A stretch of DNA of 17,298 nt. It comes from a candidate division TM6 bacterium UASB124 (GTDB taxonomy: Bacteria; Babelota; Babeliae; Babelales; RVW-14). The notes beneath the pieces were generated by a model. It was not told where the DNA came from, did not search any database, and saw only the letters and a program-made list of their open reading frames with translations. Positions 1 to 6,176 of this stretch are shown here, in pieces (the first letter of the stretch is position 1; the number at the start of each line of letters is the position of its first letter). Position numbers and translations under genes: made by a program. The stretch is from the NCBI GenBank assembly GCA_945872225.1, contig CAMBZK010000010.1:1-17298 (forward strand), written 5' to 3'.

Positions 1-101
1 GGTCTGTCAAATTTGCTTTTCTTAAACGACTCTTTTGGCTCTTTTTAAAACAATTGCAGAATGCGCATTTGTCAAGGCTACAATTAACGTTCATCGCATG
101 A

Positions 102-129
102 TAGACTGTAAAAAACAAAGCTTTAAAAT
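102..129 (+). promoter_or_regulatory. possible sigma70-type promoter for the deoxynucleoside kinase gene
   Basis: TAGACT (102-107, four of six matches to TTGACA) and TAAAAT (124-129, five of six matches to TATAAT) are separated by 16 nt. This would start transcription about 30 nt before the ATG at 165. The surrounding 120-150 stretch is very A/T rich, so other -10-like words (for example TATAAA at 140-145) also occur by chance. The call rests on this pattern only. Confidence 0.3.
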
Positions 130-164
130 AATTTTCAAATATAAAAAACTATCTGGTTGCCACT

Positions 165-890
165 ATGCAAGAAAAAAAATTAATCGTGTTAGAAGGAAAC
201 ATCGGCGCAGGAAAATCAACCCTTTTGAGGCTGATTCAGCAACATCTACCGGTCAGCATTATTGCTGAGCCAACGGACAAATGGCAGCAAGTTGCTCATG
301 ACGAAAACTTGCTCGATCTGTTTTATAAAGATACGCCTCGATGGGCTTACACCTTTCAGTCGTACGCGTTTTTAACACGCATCCAGAGCATCATGGATCA
401 CATGGCAAAGGCACACACGCACGATACCTTCATCCTTGAGCGTTCGGTCTATTGCGACCGTTTTTGCTTTGCTAAAAACTGCTATGAGGCTGGCTTTATG
501 ACCCCATTGGAATGGAATATTTATAAAGACTGGTTTGCCTGGCTCGTCGAAAGTAATCACGCCCCAAAGCCAAGTGGTTTTATTTATTTGCGGGTTGAAC
601 CTGAAATTGCTTATCAACGCATTCAAAAACGCAGCCGCTCTGAAGAGACAAATATCTCAAAATCATACCTCCAGGCGCTGCACGACAAGCATGACGACTG
701 GCTTATCCACCAAAAAGAGCCTTGCTCAAGCCTCAAGCGCATTCCTGTTTTGAATCTCAACTGTAATGACGAATTTGAACAAAGCATACAGCGCCAAGAA
801 GAGCACCTTGCACAAATCATTACGTTCATTGAACAGATGGATAAAGAACATCAGCAAGCCCCTAGCCAACACTGCGCAACCTCAATTTAA
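165..890 (+). CDS. deoxynucleoside kinase, dCK/dGK-like
   Basis: Phosphorylates deoxynucleosides to 5'-monophosphates with NTP, for dNTP salvage in the cytoplasm. The 241-aa protein has a P-loop GNIGAGKST (11-19), a catalytic-base Glu in EPTDKW (E35), substrate-site residues Q65 and R72 in a TFQSYAFLTR segment, an ERSVYCD motif (92-98) and an Arg-rich LID followed by EE (about 151-160). Order and spacing match the dCK/dGK/TK2/dNK superfamily rather than thymidine kinase type I. R72 and D98 fall where human dCK has R104 and D133. That pair is associated with dC/purine deoxynucleoside use, and its loss with thymidine use, so dA/dG/dC is the likelier substrate range; this is inference. From the family as I know it, the 92-120 segment looks closer to animal dCK/dGK than to typical Firmicutes dAK/dGK. 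The ATG at 165 is chosen because the P-loop begins 10 codons later. No strong Shine-Dalgarno is visible. It stands alone, upstream of the ATP synthase genes. Confidence 0.92.
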   Translation: MQEKKLIVLEGNIGAGKSTLLRLIQQHLPVSIIAEPTDKWQQVAHDENLLDLFYKDTPRWAYTFQSYAFLTRIQSIMDHMAKAHTHDTFILERSVYCDRFCFAKNCYEAGFMTPLEWNIYKDWFAWLVESNHAPKPSGFIYLRVEPEIAYQRIQKRSRSEETNISKSYLQALHDKHDDWLIHQKEPCSSLKRIPVLNLNCNDEFEQSIQRQEEHLAQIITFIEQMDKEHQQAPSQHCATSI

Positions 891-891
891 T

Positions 892-917
892 AATAAATGG
901 CAGAATATATTTATTTT
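892..917 (+). terminator. weak A/T-only hairpin after the kinase gene
   Basis: AATAAAT (892-898) can pair with ATTTATT (909-915) across a 10-nt loop, followed by TTTT (914-917, partly within the stem). It begins directly after the kinase stop codon. The stem contains no G/C pairs, so terminator activity is doubtful. It is recorded because it is the only structure in the 84-nt gap. Confidence 0.2.
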
Positions 918-931
918 GCATACAAAAGGTC

Positions 932-937
932 TATACT
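932..937 (+). promoter_or_regulatory. possible -10 element for the ATP synthase cluster
   Basis: TATACT lies 38 nt before the atpE start. No good -35 box stands 16-18 nt upstream (909-914 reads ATTTAT); a TTGCAT at 916-921 is too close. A promoter is expected somewhere in this gap because the kinase and atpE are separated by 84 nt, but its exact location is uncertain. Confidence 0.3.
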
Positions 938-974
938 ACCCTTAGAATAAAGCTAACTTGAGGAGTATGTTCAC

Positions 975-1214
975 ATGGCTGAATTAGAATTTGCTCGTGT
1001 AGCAGCGTATATTGCTGCCGGTTTATGTATGGGAATTGGGACGCTAGGGCCTGCACTTGGCCTTGGCTTTATCGGCGGAAAAGCTTGCGAAAGCGTTGGC
1101 AAGCGCCCGGAAAGCGCCGGAGCCATCATGAAGGTCATGATGATGCCGCTTTTCTTGGCTGAAGCGGTGGCTATTTACGCCTTGCTGGTATCTCTCATTA
1201 TTGCGTTAAAATAA
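975..1214 (+). CDS. atpE: F-type ATP synthase subunit c (proteolipid)
   Basis: Forms the membrane c-ring rotor of FoF1 ATP synthase. The 79-aa protein is a two-helix hairpin: helix 1 about residues 8-33 with a Gly-rich stretch (G20, G22, G25, G29, G31), a polar loop KRPE (43-46) matching the conserved RQPE loop, and helix 2 about 50-77 with the ion-binding carboxylate E63 in LAEAVAIYAL. The position after the Glu is Ala, and the Gln of Na+ rings (GPGVGQG in Ilyobacter) is Leu here (L30). The Na+ ligand set is therefore missing and H+ coupling is the better reading; this is inference. A strong TGAGGAG (959-965) sits 9 nt before the ATG. It is first of five atp genes and is not preceded by atpB (subunit a), which is unusual. 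Confidence 0.95.
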   Translation: MAELEFARVAAYIAAGLCMGIGTLGPALGLGFIGGKACESVGKRPESAGAIMKVMMMPLFLAEAVAIYALLVSLIIALK

Positions 1215-1235
1215 AACCGGTTAGGAACTTGGTTT

Positions 1236-1589
1236 ATGCAAATTAATGCAACGTTCATAGTTCAAATGATTAATTTTGCTCTTACGTACGTTGTGTTGAG
1301 TAGGTTTTTGTTACAACCCTTTATGGTGCGTATTAGACAGAAAGAGGCTGCCCACCAAACGCTCAGTGCGATACTTGAGACAAAAAGGCTTGAAGAGCAG
1401 CAACTCATACAGCATAAACAAGACAGCCTGGTAGCCTTTAGAGAGCATATTCATGCTACCTACCAAAAGCCTGTCGTAACGCCTGCTGAGTATCCTCGCT
1501 TTGAAGAGCAACCACTTGATGAAGCGCATATACAAAAGATGATTCAGCAAACAACGGCTCTCTTAATTGAAAAGGTGCCTCATGCTTAG
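1236..1589 (+). CDS. F-type ATP synthase subunit b/b'-like, short peripheral stalk protein
   Basis: Likely one chain of the peripheral stalk that holds F1 stationary. The 117-aa protein opens with NATFIVQMINF and a membrane helix (about 6-28) ending RFLLQPF, the classic N-terminal signature of b and b' subunits. A hydrophilic, Gln/Glu/Lys-rich helical region follows (about 30-75), then an acidic/proline-containing segment and another short helix. At 117 aa it is clearly shorter than the usual 155-170 aa, so the soluble stalk is truncated and probably cannot reach the top of F1 alone. The start is 21 nt after atpE. Its stop overlaps the next gene's start by 8 nt, suggesting coupled translation and a heterodimer with that product. 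It could be called b or b'; sequence alone does not settle which. Confidence 0.8.
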   Translation: MQINATFIVQMINFALTYVVLSRFLLQPFMVRIRQKEAAHQTLSAILETKRLEEQQLIQHKQDSLVAFREHIHATYQKPVVTPAEYPRFEEQPLDEAHIQKMIQQTTALLIEKVPHA

Positions 1590-2088
1590 CAGCGCACCTT
1601 TGTCGCTCATCGTATTTCGTTGGTCTGTATTTTGTTTACTATGCTACAAATGTGCCCAGTTGATCAGAGCGCATGCGCTACCTAAACTTTACGAGGCCAT
1701 CAACAACGAACACCAAGAAAATGCCAAATTAATGCACAGGGACAAGCTGGCTATGCTTGCCAAACAAAAGATCGAAAATCAAATTCGAGAACAAAATCAG
1801 CTCCTCACCATCCTTGAATACAATACGCGTCGTTGGCATCAGTCGCTCCTTGTAGAAAAAGAGCGTAACGAGCAACAGCAACAATCATATGTTGCAACGC
1901 AGCAAGCAAAATACAACGAACAACAGAAGCATTTATTTTTATCTCAAAGCAGGGCTGCCATTCTTCCATACGCGCTAGAAAAAGCTACCGCAAGGCTCAC
2001 AGAGCAGTATAGCAATAGCCAGCACGCTACTGCACACGTAGAGAGCATTATTGCAACATTACAAGCTTCACAGGAGCGTCCACTATGA
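1582..2088 (+). CDS. second ATP synthase b-type peripheral stalk subunit (diverged)
   Basis: A 168-aa protein with one N-terminal hydrophobic helix (about 7-28) and then a long charged, Gln-rich helical region with little Gly or Pro (about 35-165), the architecture of subunit b. Family motifs are weak; the assignment rests on topology and on its position between a b'-like gene and atpH. The ATG at 1582 is preferred over an in-frame TTG at 1567 because AAAGGTG lies just upstream and the overlap with the previous stop is then only 8 nt. Its stop overlaps the atpH start as ATGA. It probably pairs with the short upstream b-like protein. The QEQQQ-type composition (about 90-115) resembles a coiled coil. 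Confidence 0.68.
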   Translation: MLSSAPLSLIVFRWSVFCLLCYKCAQLIRAHALPKLYEAINNEHQENAKLMHRDKLAMLAKQKIENQIREQNQLLTILEYNTRRWHQSLLVEKERNEQQQQSYVATQQAKYNEQQKHLFLSQSRAAILPYALEKATARLTEQYSNSQHATAHVESIIATLQASQERPL

Positions 2089-2636
2089 ATGCTGTCCGTG
2101 AAACGTTAGCAAAGCGCTACGCGAAAACACTCTATAAAATTCATAACTATGCAGTCCCTACGGTTCTTATTGAACAGCTGCAAACGTTAGCTGTTTTTTT
2201 TTCCGATCACAAAGAGCAATTATTAACCGTCTGTGCTGGCAACATAGCAAAACAGCAAGCACACAATTTAGCTCAAGCAATTATTTTAAAATGTGCGGTA
2301 GCAAATACGCTGCAGCCATTAATGGCAAACCTCATCCAAGAGCACAGAACCCAACTTCTTAATCCAATCGCCGAACAATTACTAGTTATCAAAGATCGAG
2401 CAGCGGGCTGTTTGAGCTGTAAAGTTTATAGCGCTCAGCCTTTGCAAGACAACCAAAAAAATACTATCATCCTCTTCATAAAACGAGAAATAAAGGCTAC
2501 AAGTGTCGTGGTAACCTTTATTGAAAAACAGGAACTCATAAGCGGCATTCGTATTGTCTGTGATGAACTGATGTGGGAACGCTCAGTCAGAAAAACCTTG
2601 TTGCTTGTCAAGCAACATTTGCTTCAGCAGGTATAG
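2085..2636 (+). CDS. atpH: F-type ATP synthase subunit delta (OSCP)
   Basis: Links the peripheral stalk to the top of the F1 head. The length of 183 aa is normal. The N-terminal part has the helical-bundle start LAKRYAKTLYKI (8-19), matching the family's usual 'A.RYA.AL' pattern. The C-terminal part has ISGIRIVCDELMWERSVRKTL, matching the conserved 'GGxxxxxGDxxxDxSxxxxL' ending, though with ISGIRI rather than GG and an unusual Trp-Glu. The start overlaps the preceding stop by 4 nt (ATGA), with GGAG about 10 nt upstream. It lies directly before atpA, the normal F-type order. The divergent middle fits a fast-evolving lineage. Confidence 0.85.
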   Translation: MNAVRETLAKRYAKTLYKIHNYAVPTVLIEQLQTLAVFFSDHKEQLLTVCAGNIAKQQAHNLAQAIILKCAVANTLQPLMANLIQEHRTQLLNPIAEQLLVIKDRAAGCLSCKVYSAQPLQDNQKNTIILFIKREIKATSVVVTFIEKQELISGIRIVCDELMWERSVRKTLLLVKQHLLQQV

Positions 2637-2638
2637 CA

Positions 2639-4150
2639 ATGATTGAAAAAGAAACGGATATCATCAGTCTTCTTGAAAAGACCCTCCAGCCACATGAACA
2701 TGAATCATTTGAGGAAGTAGGCGTAGTAATTAAAATTGGTGATGGCATTTGCAAGGTTTATGGTCTTAACAATGCAATATTTGGCGAGATCGTCGCCTTT
2801 GAATCTGGCACTCGTGGGATCATTCTGGACTTGGATGAAGATTTTGTATCAGTAATCCTTCTGGATGCCCAAACGAGCGTTATAGAACAAGAAGTCGTAA
2901 GGCGCACCGGGAAAGTACTTAAGGTCCCCGTCGGAGAAAAATTAATTGGTCGTGTGGTTAATGCCGTTGGCAAGCCCGTTGATCAATTAGGGCAACTGGC
3001 TGACATGGTGATGGAACCCATTGAACGCGTAGCGCCCGGCATTACCGAGCGCACACCAATTCATGAGTCACTTGAAACAGGCATAACCGCTATTGATGCG
3101 CTCATTCCAATCGGCAAAGGCCAACGCGAGCTGCTTATTGGCAATCGTAGCACCGGTAAAACAACCATCGTGCTTGATACAATTTTGCATCAAAAAGATA
3201 AAAATGTGATCTGCATCTATGTTGCCATCGGCCACAAACAGGCCCACACCGCGCGGATGATTCAAGAGCTTGAACAACGCGGCGCCATGGCGTATACCAT
3301 TGTTGTTGATGCTGATGCTAATGAAACAGCCTTAAACCAGTTCTTATCTCCCTACACAGGTTGCACCATTGGCGAATTTTTTATGCGACGAGGCCAGGAC
3401 GCCCTGGTGATTTATGATGACTTGAGTAACCATGCTATTGCTTACCGTGAGCTCTCGCTCCTTTTACGCCGGCCCCCAGGGCGCGAAGCTTATCCTGGCG
3501 ATATTTTCTACATTCATTCAAGACTCTTAGAACGTGCTGGTAAAATTTTACCTACGGCTGGTGGCGGATCACTCACCGCACTGCCAATTGTGCAAACACA
3601 AGGTGATGATATTTCCGCTTATATCCCAACAAATTTAATTTCGATCACTGATGGACAAATCGTGCTTGATACACAGCTCTTTAACGCCGGCATCAGGCCA
3701 GCTATTAACATTGGGCTTTCGGTTTCACGAGTAAGCGGTGCAGCACAAACAAAAGCAATTAAAAAAGTATCAGGGTCACTTAAGCTCGAACTCGCACAAT
3801 ATAATGAGCTTTTAGCGTTTGAACAGTTTGGTTCTGAGCTTGATAAGGTAAGCCAACGGGCAATTGATCGTGGCAAGCGCGCTATCGAATTATTAAAACA
3901 GCCTGAGCACGAAACATATTCGTTTGTTGATCAAACAATTTTCTTGTTGCTCTTGAAAGAGAACTTTTTAGACAAACTCGCACTTGTTGACGTCAAACCC
4001 TTTGCTATCCAATGTGCCTCGTACATCAAAGGGGCATACACCGACACGTACCAAAGTATTCTTACAACCATGCAACTATCTGACCAGAACATGACTGATA
4101 TTCTTAAAGCAGCAAAAGAGTTTTCGCTTATCTTTATGCACTCGCGCTAG
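2639..4150 (+). CDS. atpA: F-type ATP synthase subunit alpha
   Basis: Non-catalytic nucleotide-binding subunit of the F1 hexamer, supplying the arginine finger to the beta active site. The 503-aa length is standard. Visible landmarks are the N-terminal beta-barrel region (about 25-95), a P-loop GNRSTGKT (168-175), CIYVAIGHK, the very conserved block YDDLSNHAIAYRELSLLLRR followed by PPGREAYPGD, and SVSRVSG with arginine finger R364. The P-loop departs from the usual GDRQTGKT (D to N, Q to S), and the usual GQK is GHK. The start is the ATG at 2639, 2 nt after the atpH stop. An in-frame upstream ATG at 2573 lies inside atpH and would add 22 residues unlike the family. atpG does not follow; a small lipoprotein gene starts 4 nt after the stop. 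Confidence 0.96.
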   Translation: MIEKETDIISLLEKTLQPHEHESFEEVGVVIKIGDGICKVYGLNNAIFGEIVAFESGTRGIILDLDEDFVSVILLDAQTSVIEQEVVRRTGKVLKVPVGEKLIGRVVNAVGKPVDQLGQLADMVMEPIERVAPGITERTPIHESLETGITAIDALIPIGKGQRELLIGNRSTGKTTIVLDTILHQKDKNVICIYVAIGHKQAHTARMIQELEQRGAMAYTIVVDADANETALNQFLSPYTGCTIGEFFMRRGQDALVIYDDLSNHAIAYRELSLLLRRPPGREAYPGDIFYIHSRLLERAGKILPTAGGGSLTALPIVQTQGDDISAYIPTNLISITDGQIVLDTQLFNAGIRPAINIGLSVSRVSGAAQTKAIKKVSGSLKLELAQYNELLAFEQFGSELDKVSQRAIDRGKRAIELLKQPEHETYSFVDQTIFLLLLKENFLDKLALVDVKPFAIQCASYIKGAYTDTYQSILTTMQLSDQNMTDILKAAKEFSLIFMHSR

Positions 4151-4154
4151 AGCA

Positions 4155-4562
4155 ATGCGACAATTTTTTATACTGCTCTGCTTGCTTTATGCAGGTTGTG
4201 GGAAAAAGCCACGATCGCTGGTGCCCCAACAAGCACAAACAGGCAAGCCAAGCGTCTTTAATGTGCCGCGAGCAACAAGACTACGCGGCACACAACATGG
4301 CTCGACTATTCATATAACATGGGCACCAATCGGGGATGAACGGCTACATTCATACGCCGTGTACAAATTTGCACGCGGACGCTTCTTACGGCACAAGCCA
4401 TACGCAATCATTCAAGCACCGCACAACACGTTTAATGACCCCACTCCCTACCATCATTACCATGCGCCATGTTATGCCATCAGGCCATGCTATATCATCA
4501 ATAGCTACGTCTGCATGGGAGCTCTGAGCAATGTGCTGTGCTTTCAAAAGAAAAAATCATAG
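4155..4562 (+). CDS. small putative lipoprotein with an FN3-like domain
   Basis: A 135-aa protein with a short hydrophobic signal (residues 4-14) ending LLYAGC, so C15 is a likely lipidation site; Tyr at -3 is atypical for a lipobox. Residues about 37-130 read like a fibronectin type III beta-sandwich: a TIHITWAP strand, SYAVYKF strand, an 'NTFNDPTP' turn, then strands rich in Tyr and Cys (C106, C112, C120, C129). Probably anchored on the periplasmic face of a membrane. It starts 4 nt after atpA and should be co-transcribed with it, in the slot where atpG is normally found. No ATP synthase subunit resembles it. Function unknown; a role beside the ATP synthase is only suggested by position. 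Confidence 0.7.
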   Translation: MRQFFILLCLLYAGCGKKPRSLVPQQAQTGKPSVFNVPRATRLRGTQHGSTIHITWAPIGDERLHSYAVYKFARGRFLRHKPYAIIQAPHNTFNDPTPYHHYHAPCYAIRPCYIINSYVCMGALSNVLCFQKKKS

Positions 4563-4564
4563 AC

Positions 4565-4600
4565 AAAAAAAGGCCCTCCAACTTAGGACAAGCTGGAGGG
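4565..4600 (-). terminator. rho-independent terminator for leftward transcription (glmU-sbcD)
   Basis: On the minus strand the stem CCCTCCA/TGGAGGG (plus strand 4594-4600 with 4574-4580), extended by 3 bp around a 5-nt loop after one A/C mismatch, is followed by CC and seven T (complement of A 4565-4571). That is a canonical intrinsic terminator for transcripts coming from sbcD. On the plus strand the hairpin is followed by TTGGGGGGGC, not a T tract, so it would terminate rightward transcription poorly. Confidence 0.7.
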
Positions 4601-4610
4601 TTGGGGGGGC

Positions 4611-4648
4611 GAACAGTACTTATCGTACTGTTCATTTAGGGATTTTTA
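4611..4648 (+). terminator. hairpin, possible terminator of the atp-lipoprotein transcript
   Basis: Perfect 9-bp stem GAACAGTAC (4611-4619) / GTACTGTTC (4625-4633) with a TTATC loop, followed after ATTTAGGGA by TTTTT. The T tract is about 9 nt from the stem, farther than in a textbook terminator. It lies 49 nt after the lipoprotein stop and 10 nt from the leftward terminator, as expected where two convergent transcripts meet. Confidence 0.45.
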
Positions 4649-4866
4649 GTCACCTTTGGAAAATCTTTTTTCATGGCAAATCGTAACAGGCCGCACCATT
4701 GATGTCAAGAAAAAAACATTACTACATTATCTTTCAAAGCCAATTGATATTAATGAACAAGTATTCTTAAATTCAAGAAATAAAAAATATATATCAATTG
4801 CCAAGACCCTAAAGCTTTTTAGGTCTATGAAGAATGATTTTCCACTCTGTTCAGCACGCTAAAAAA
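4634..4866. other. intergenic stretch without a convincing gene
   Basis: The only open frame here (4656-4862, 68 codons) starts with TTG, has no Shine-Dalgarno and resembles nothing I recognise. It may be a decayed remnant or chance. The region is more A/T rich than the flanking genes. I see no RNA gene or repeat in it. Confidence 0.5.
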
Positions 4867-4891
4867 TACTTTATGCTTCGCGCATAAAATA
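4861..4891 (-). terminator. weak hairpin just downstream of sbcD
   Basis: TTTATGC (4870-4876) pairs with GCATAAA (4882-4888) around a TTCGC loop. On the minus strand it is followed, a few bases on, by TATTTTTT (complement of 4861-4868). It lies 35 nt after the sbcD stop and could be a first terminator before the stronger one at 4565-4600. The stem has only two G/C pairs. Confidence 0.35.
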
Positions 4892-4922
4892 TTAAGACAC
4901 CGATTGGAAGAAGACTTTATTT

Positions 4923-6176
4923 TCAACTATTTTCAGGATCCATAGCCTTGATCTCTTGCTCATGCTGCAACACAAATGCTTTTTCTAAAAGTGCCGTTTT
5001 TTCATCAGCAGAAAGGCTCTTAGTTTCAAAATAACGATTGAGCAGCGTTGTAAAATCCATATCTATTTTTAAGGCCGCTCGCCGTTCACGTGGTGCCAAT
5101 TGGTGCACTGGCATAATACCGACAACGTACATTGCTTGCTGGCATGCGCGCAGCACAACAGATAGGTCAACACGGTCTTGGCAACCAGCAGGCAGGTGGT
5201 AGACAACTTTGAGAATAGCATCATCAAGCGTATGCTGCTCCAACGCAAATAAGATCTGCTCTGTTTGATCCTTTGCTTGATCAATCTTGATATCAAGCTG
5301 AATCATCGCTCGAGACGGCAATTGCTGAAAGGCATACGTTGTTTTTCGCTGCCCTGTCGCCGCTGTAGTAATTTCAACCGCAACAAACCCCTTTTCCTCT
5401 TTGCGCTCACCAAAATCAACACGCTCAATCGAGCCGGCATAAACAACGGGGATGCCACCTTGGTTCAAATCTTGAAAGCGATGCAAGTGGCCAAGAGCGA
5501 CATAATCAATTGGCGGCAGCGCTAACTGTGATGGCATAAAAATTGCATCAGTACCATAAACGGCACATTTTTCTGAACCGGAAAAAATCCCCGAGCTTAC
5601 GGTTAAATGTGCGCCAAGTACCGTAGGAATAGCCGGATCAAGCGTAGTCACAAGCTGCGCAATAATAGACCCAACACTCTCAGACAAGTATGCAGCTATT
5701 TCTGTGTTGTTTTTATGGTGATGAGCCTCATGCGTTACAGCGTGATTACGCGTTGGCCATGGGATACCAATAATCTGCACCGGCCCACTTTTTGTCTGTA
5801 TTACCTGCAAGCCCGGGCGCGCAAACACATAAAACCCATTAACGGGCAAATACGAAAACACATCAAGTGCATGGGCTTTTCCAAAGCTAAGTGGATGGTC
5901 GTGGTTGCCTACCACAATTATAACTGGAATGCCTTTTTGCTGGAGACGCAACATGCGTTGCGCCAGCATTTTTTGCTGAGTAGGCGTTGGGTTTGCCGTT
6001 TTATAGGCATCACCAGAAAAGATGACGAAATCTACTTCTTCTGCTAGTGCACGGTCAACTAACAAATCAAGATTTCTAGCAAAATCCAGCAACCGAGTGT
6101 GAATCCCGGTTGCTGGGTCTATTTTTCCGTAATTTTCAACGCCAAAGTGTATGTCCGCGGTGTGAAAAAATTTCAT
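4923..6176 (-). CDS. sbcD: SbcD-type Mre11-family exonuclease subunit
   Basis: Nuclease subunit of the SbcCD (Rad50/Mre11-like) complex, which opens hairpins and trims blocked DNA ends. The 417-aa protein carries the metallophosphoesterase motifs in order: HTADIHFG (5-12; D8, H10), FSGD (53-56; D56), GNHD (90-93; N91, H92), then GAHL and GHLHR, covering all metal ligands of the family. A capping region and a helical C-terminal third (about 280-417) follow, matching the usual 380-420 aa. The ATG overlaps the glmU stop by 4 nt (ATGA), so translation is probably coupled to glmU. No sbcC is next to it: the next DNA downstream is intergenic and then convergent atp genes. SbcC must be encoded elsewhere or be absent. 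Confidence 0.9.
   Translation of the reverse strand: MKFFHTADIHFGVENYGKIDPATGIHTRLLDFARNLDLLVDRALAEEVDFVIFSGDAYKTANPTPTQQKMLAQRMLRLQQKGIPVIIVVGNHDHPLSFGKAHALDVFSYLPVNGFYVFARPGLQVIQTKSGPVQIIGIPWPTRNHAVTHEAHHHKNNTEIAAYLSESVGSIIAQLVTTLDPAIPTVLGAHLTVSSGIFSGSEKCAVYGTDAIFMPSQLALPPIDYVALGHLHRFQDLNQGGIPVVYAGSIERVDFGERKEEKGFVAVEITTAATGQRKTTYAFQQLPSRAMIQLDIKIDQAKDQTEQILFALEQHTLDDAILKVVYHLPAGCQDRVDLSVVLRACQQAMYVVGIMPVHQLAPRERRAALKIDMDFTTLLNRYFETKSLSADEKTALLEKAFVLQHEQEIKAMDPENS

Noticed and set aside
35..268. 77-codon open frame at the left edge
   Set aside because: It runs through the A/T-rich leader and into the kinase gene in another frame, has no ribosome binding site and gives a Lys/Arg-rich product typical of a chance frame.
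2573..2638. Upstream ATG start for atpA inside atpH
   Set aside because: The additional 22 residues do not resemble alpha-subunit N-termini, and the ATG at 2639 gives the standard length of 503 aa.
4656..4862. 68-codon frame starting with TTG in the intergenic region
   Set aside because: No Shine-Dalgarno, no ATG near the start and no recognisable motif; it lies between terminator-like hairpins. It is treated as non-coding or a remnant.
5607..6047. 146-codon plus-strand frame opposite sbcD
   Set aside because: It lies fully antisense to a gene with all family motifs intact; its product is Cys/Arg/His-rich with no domain, as expected of a shadow frame.
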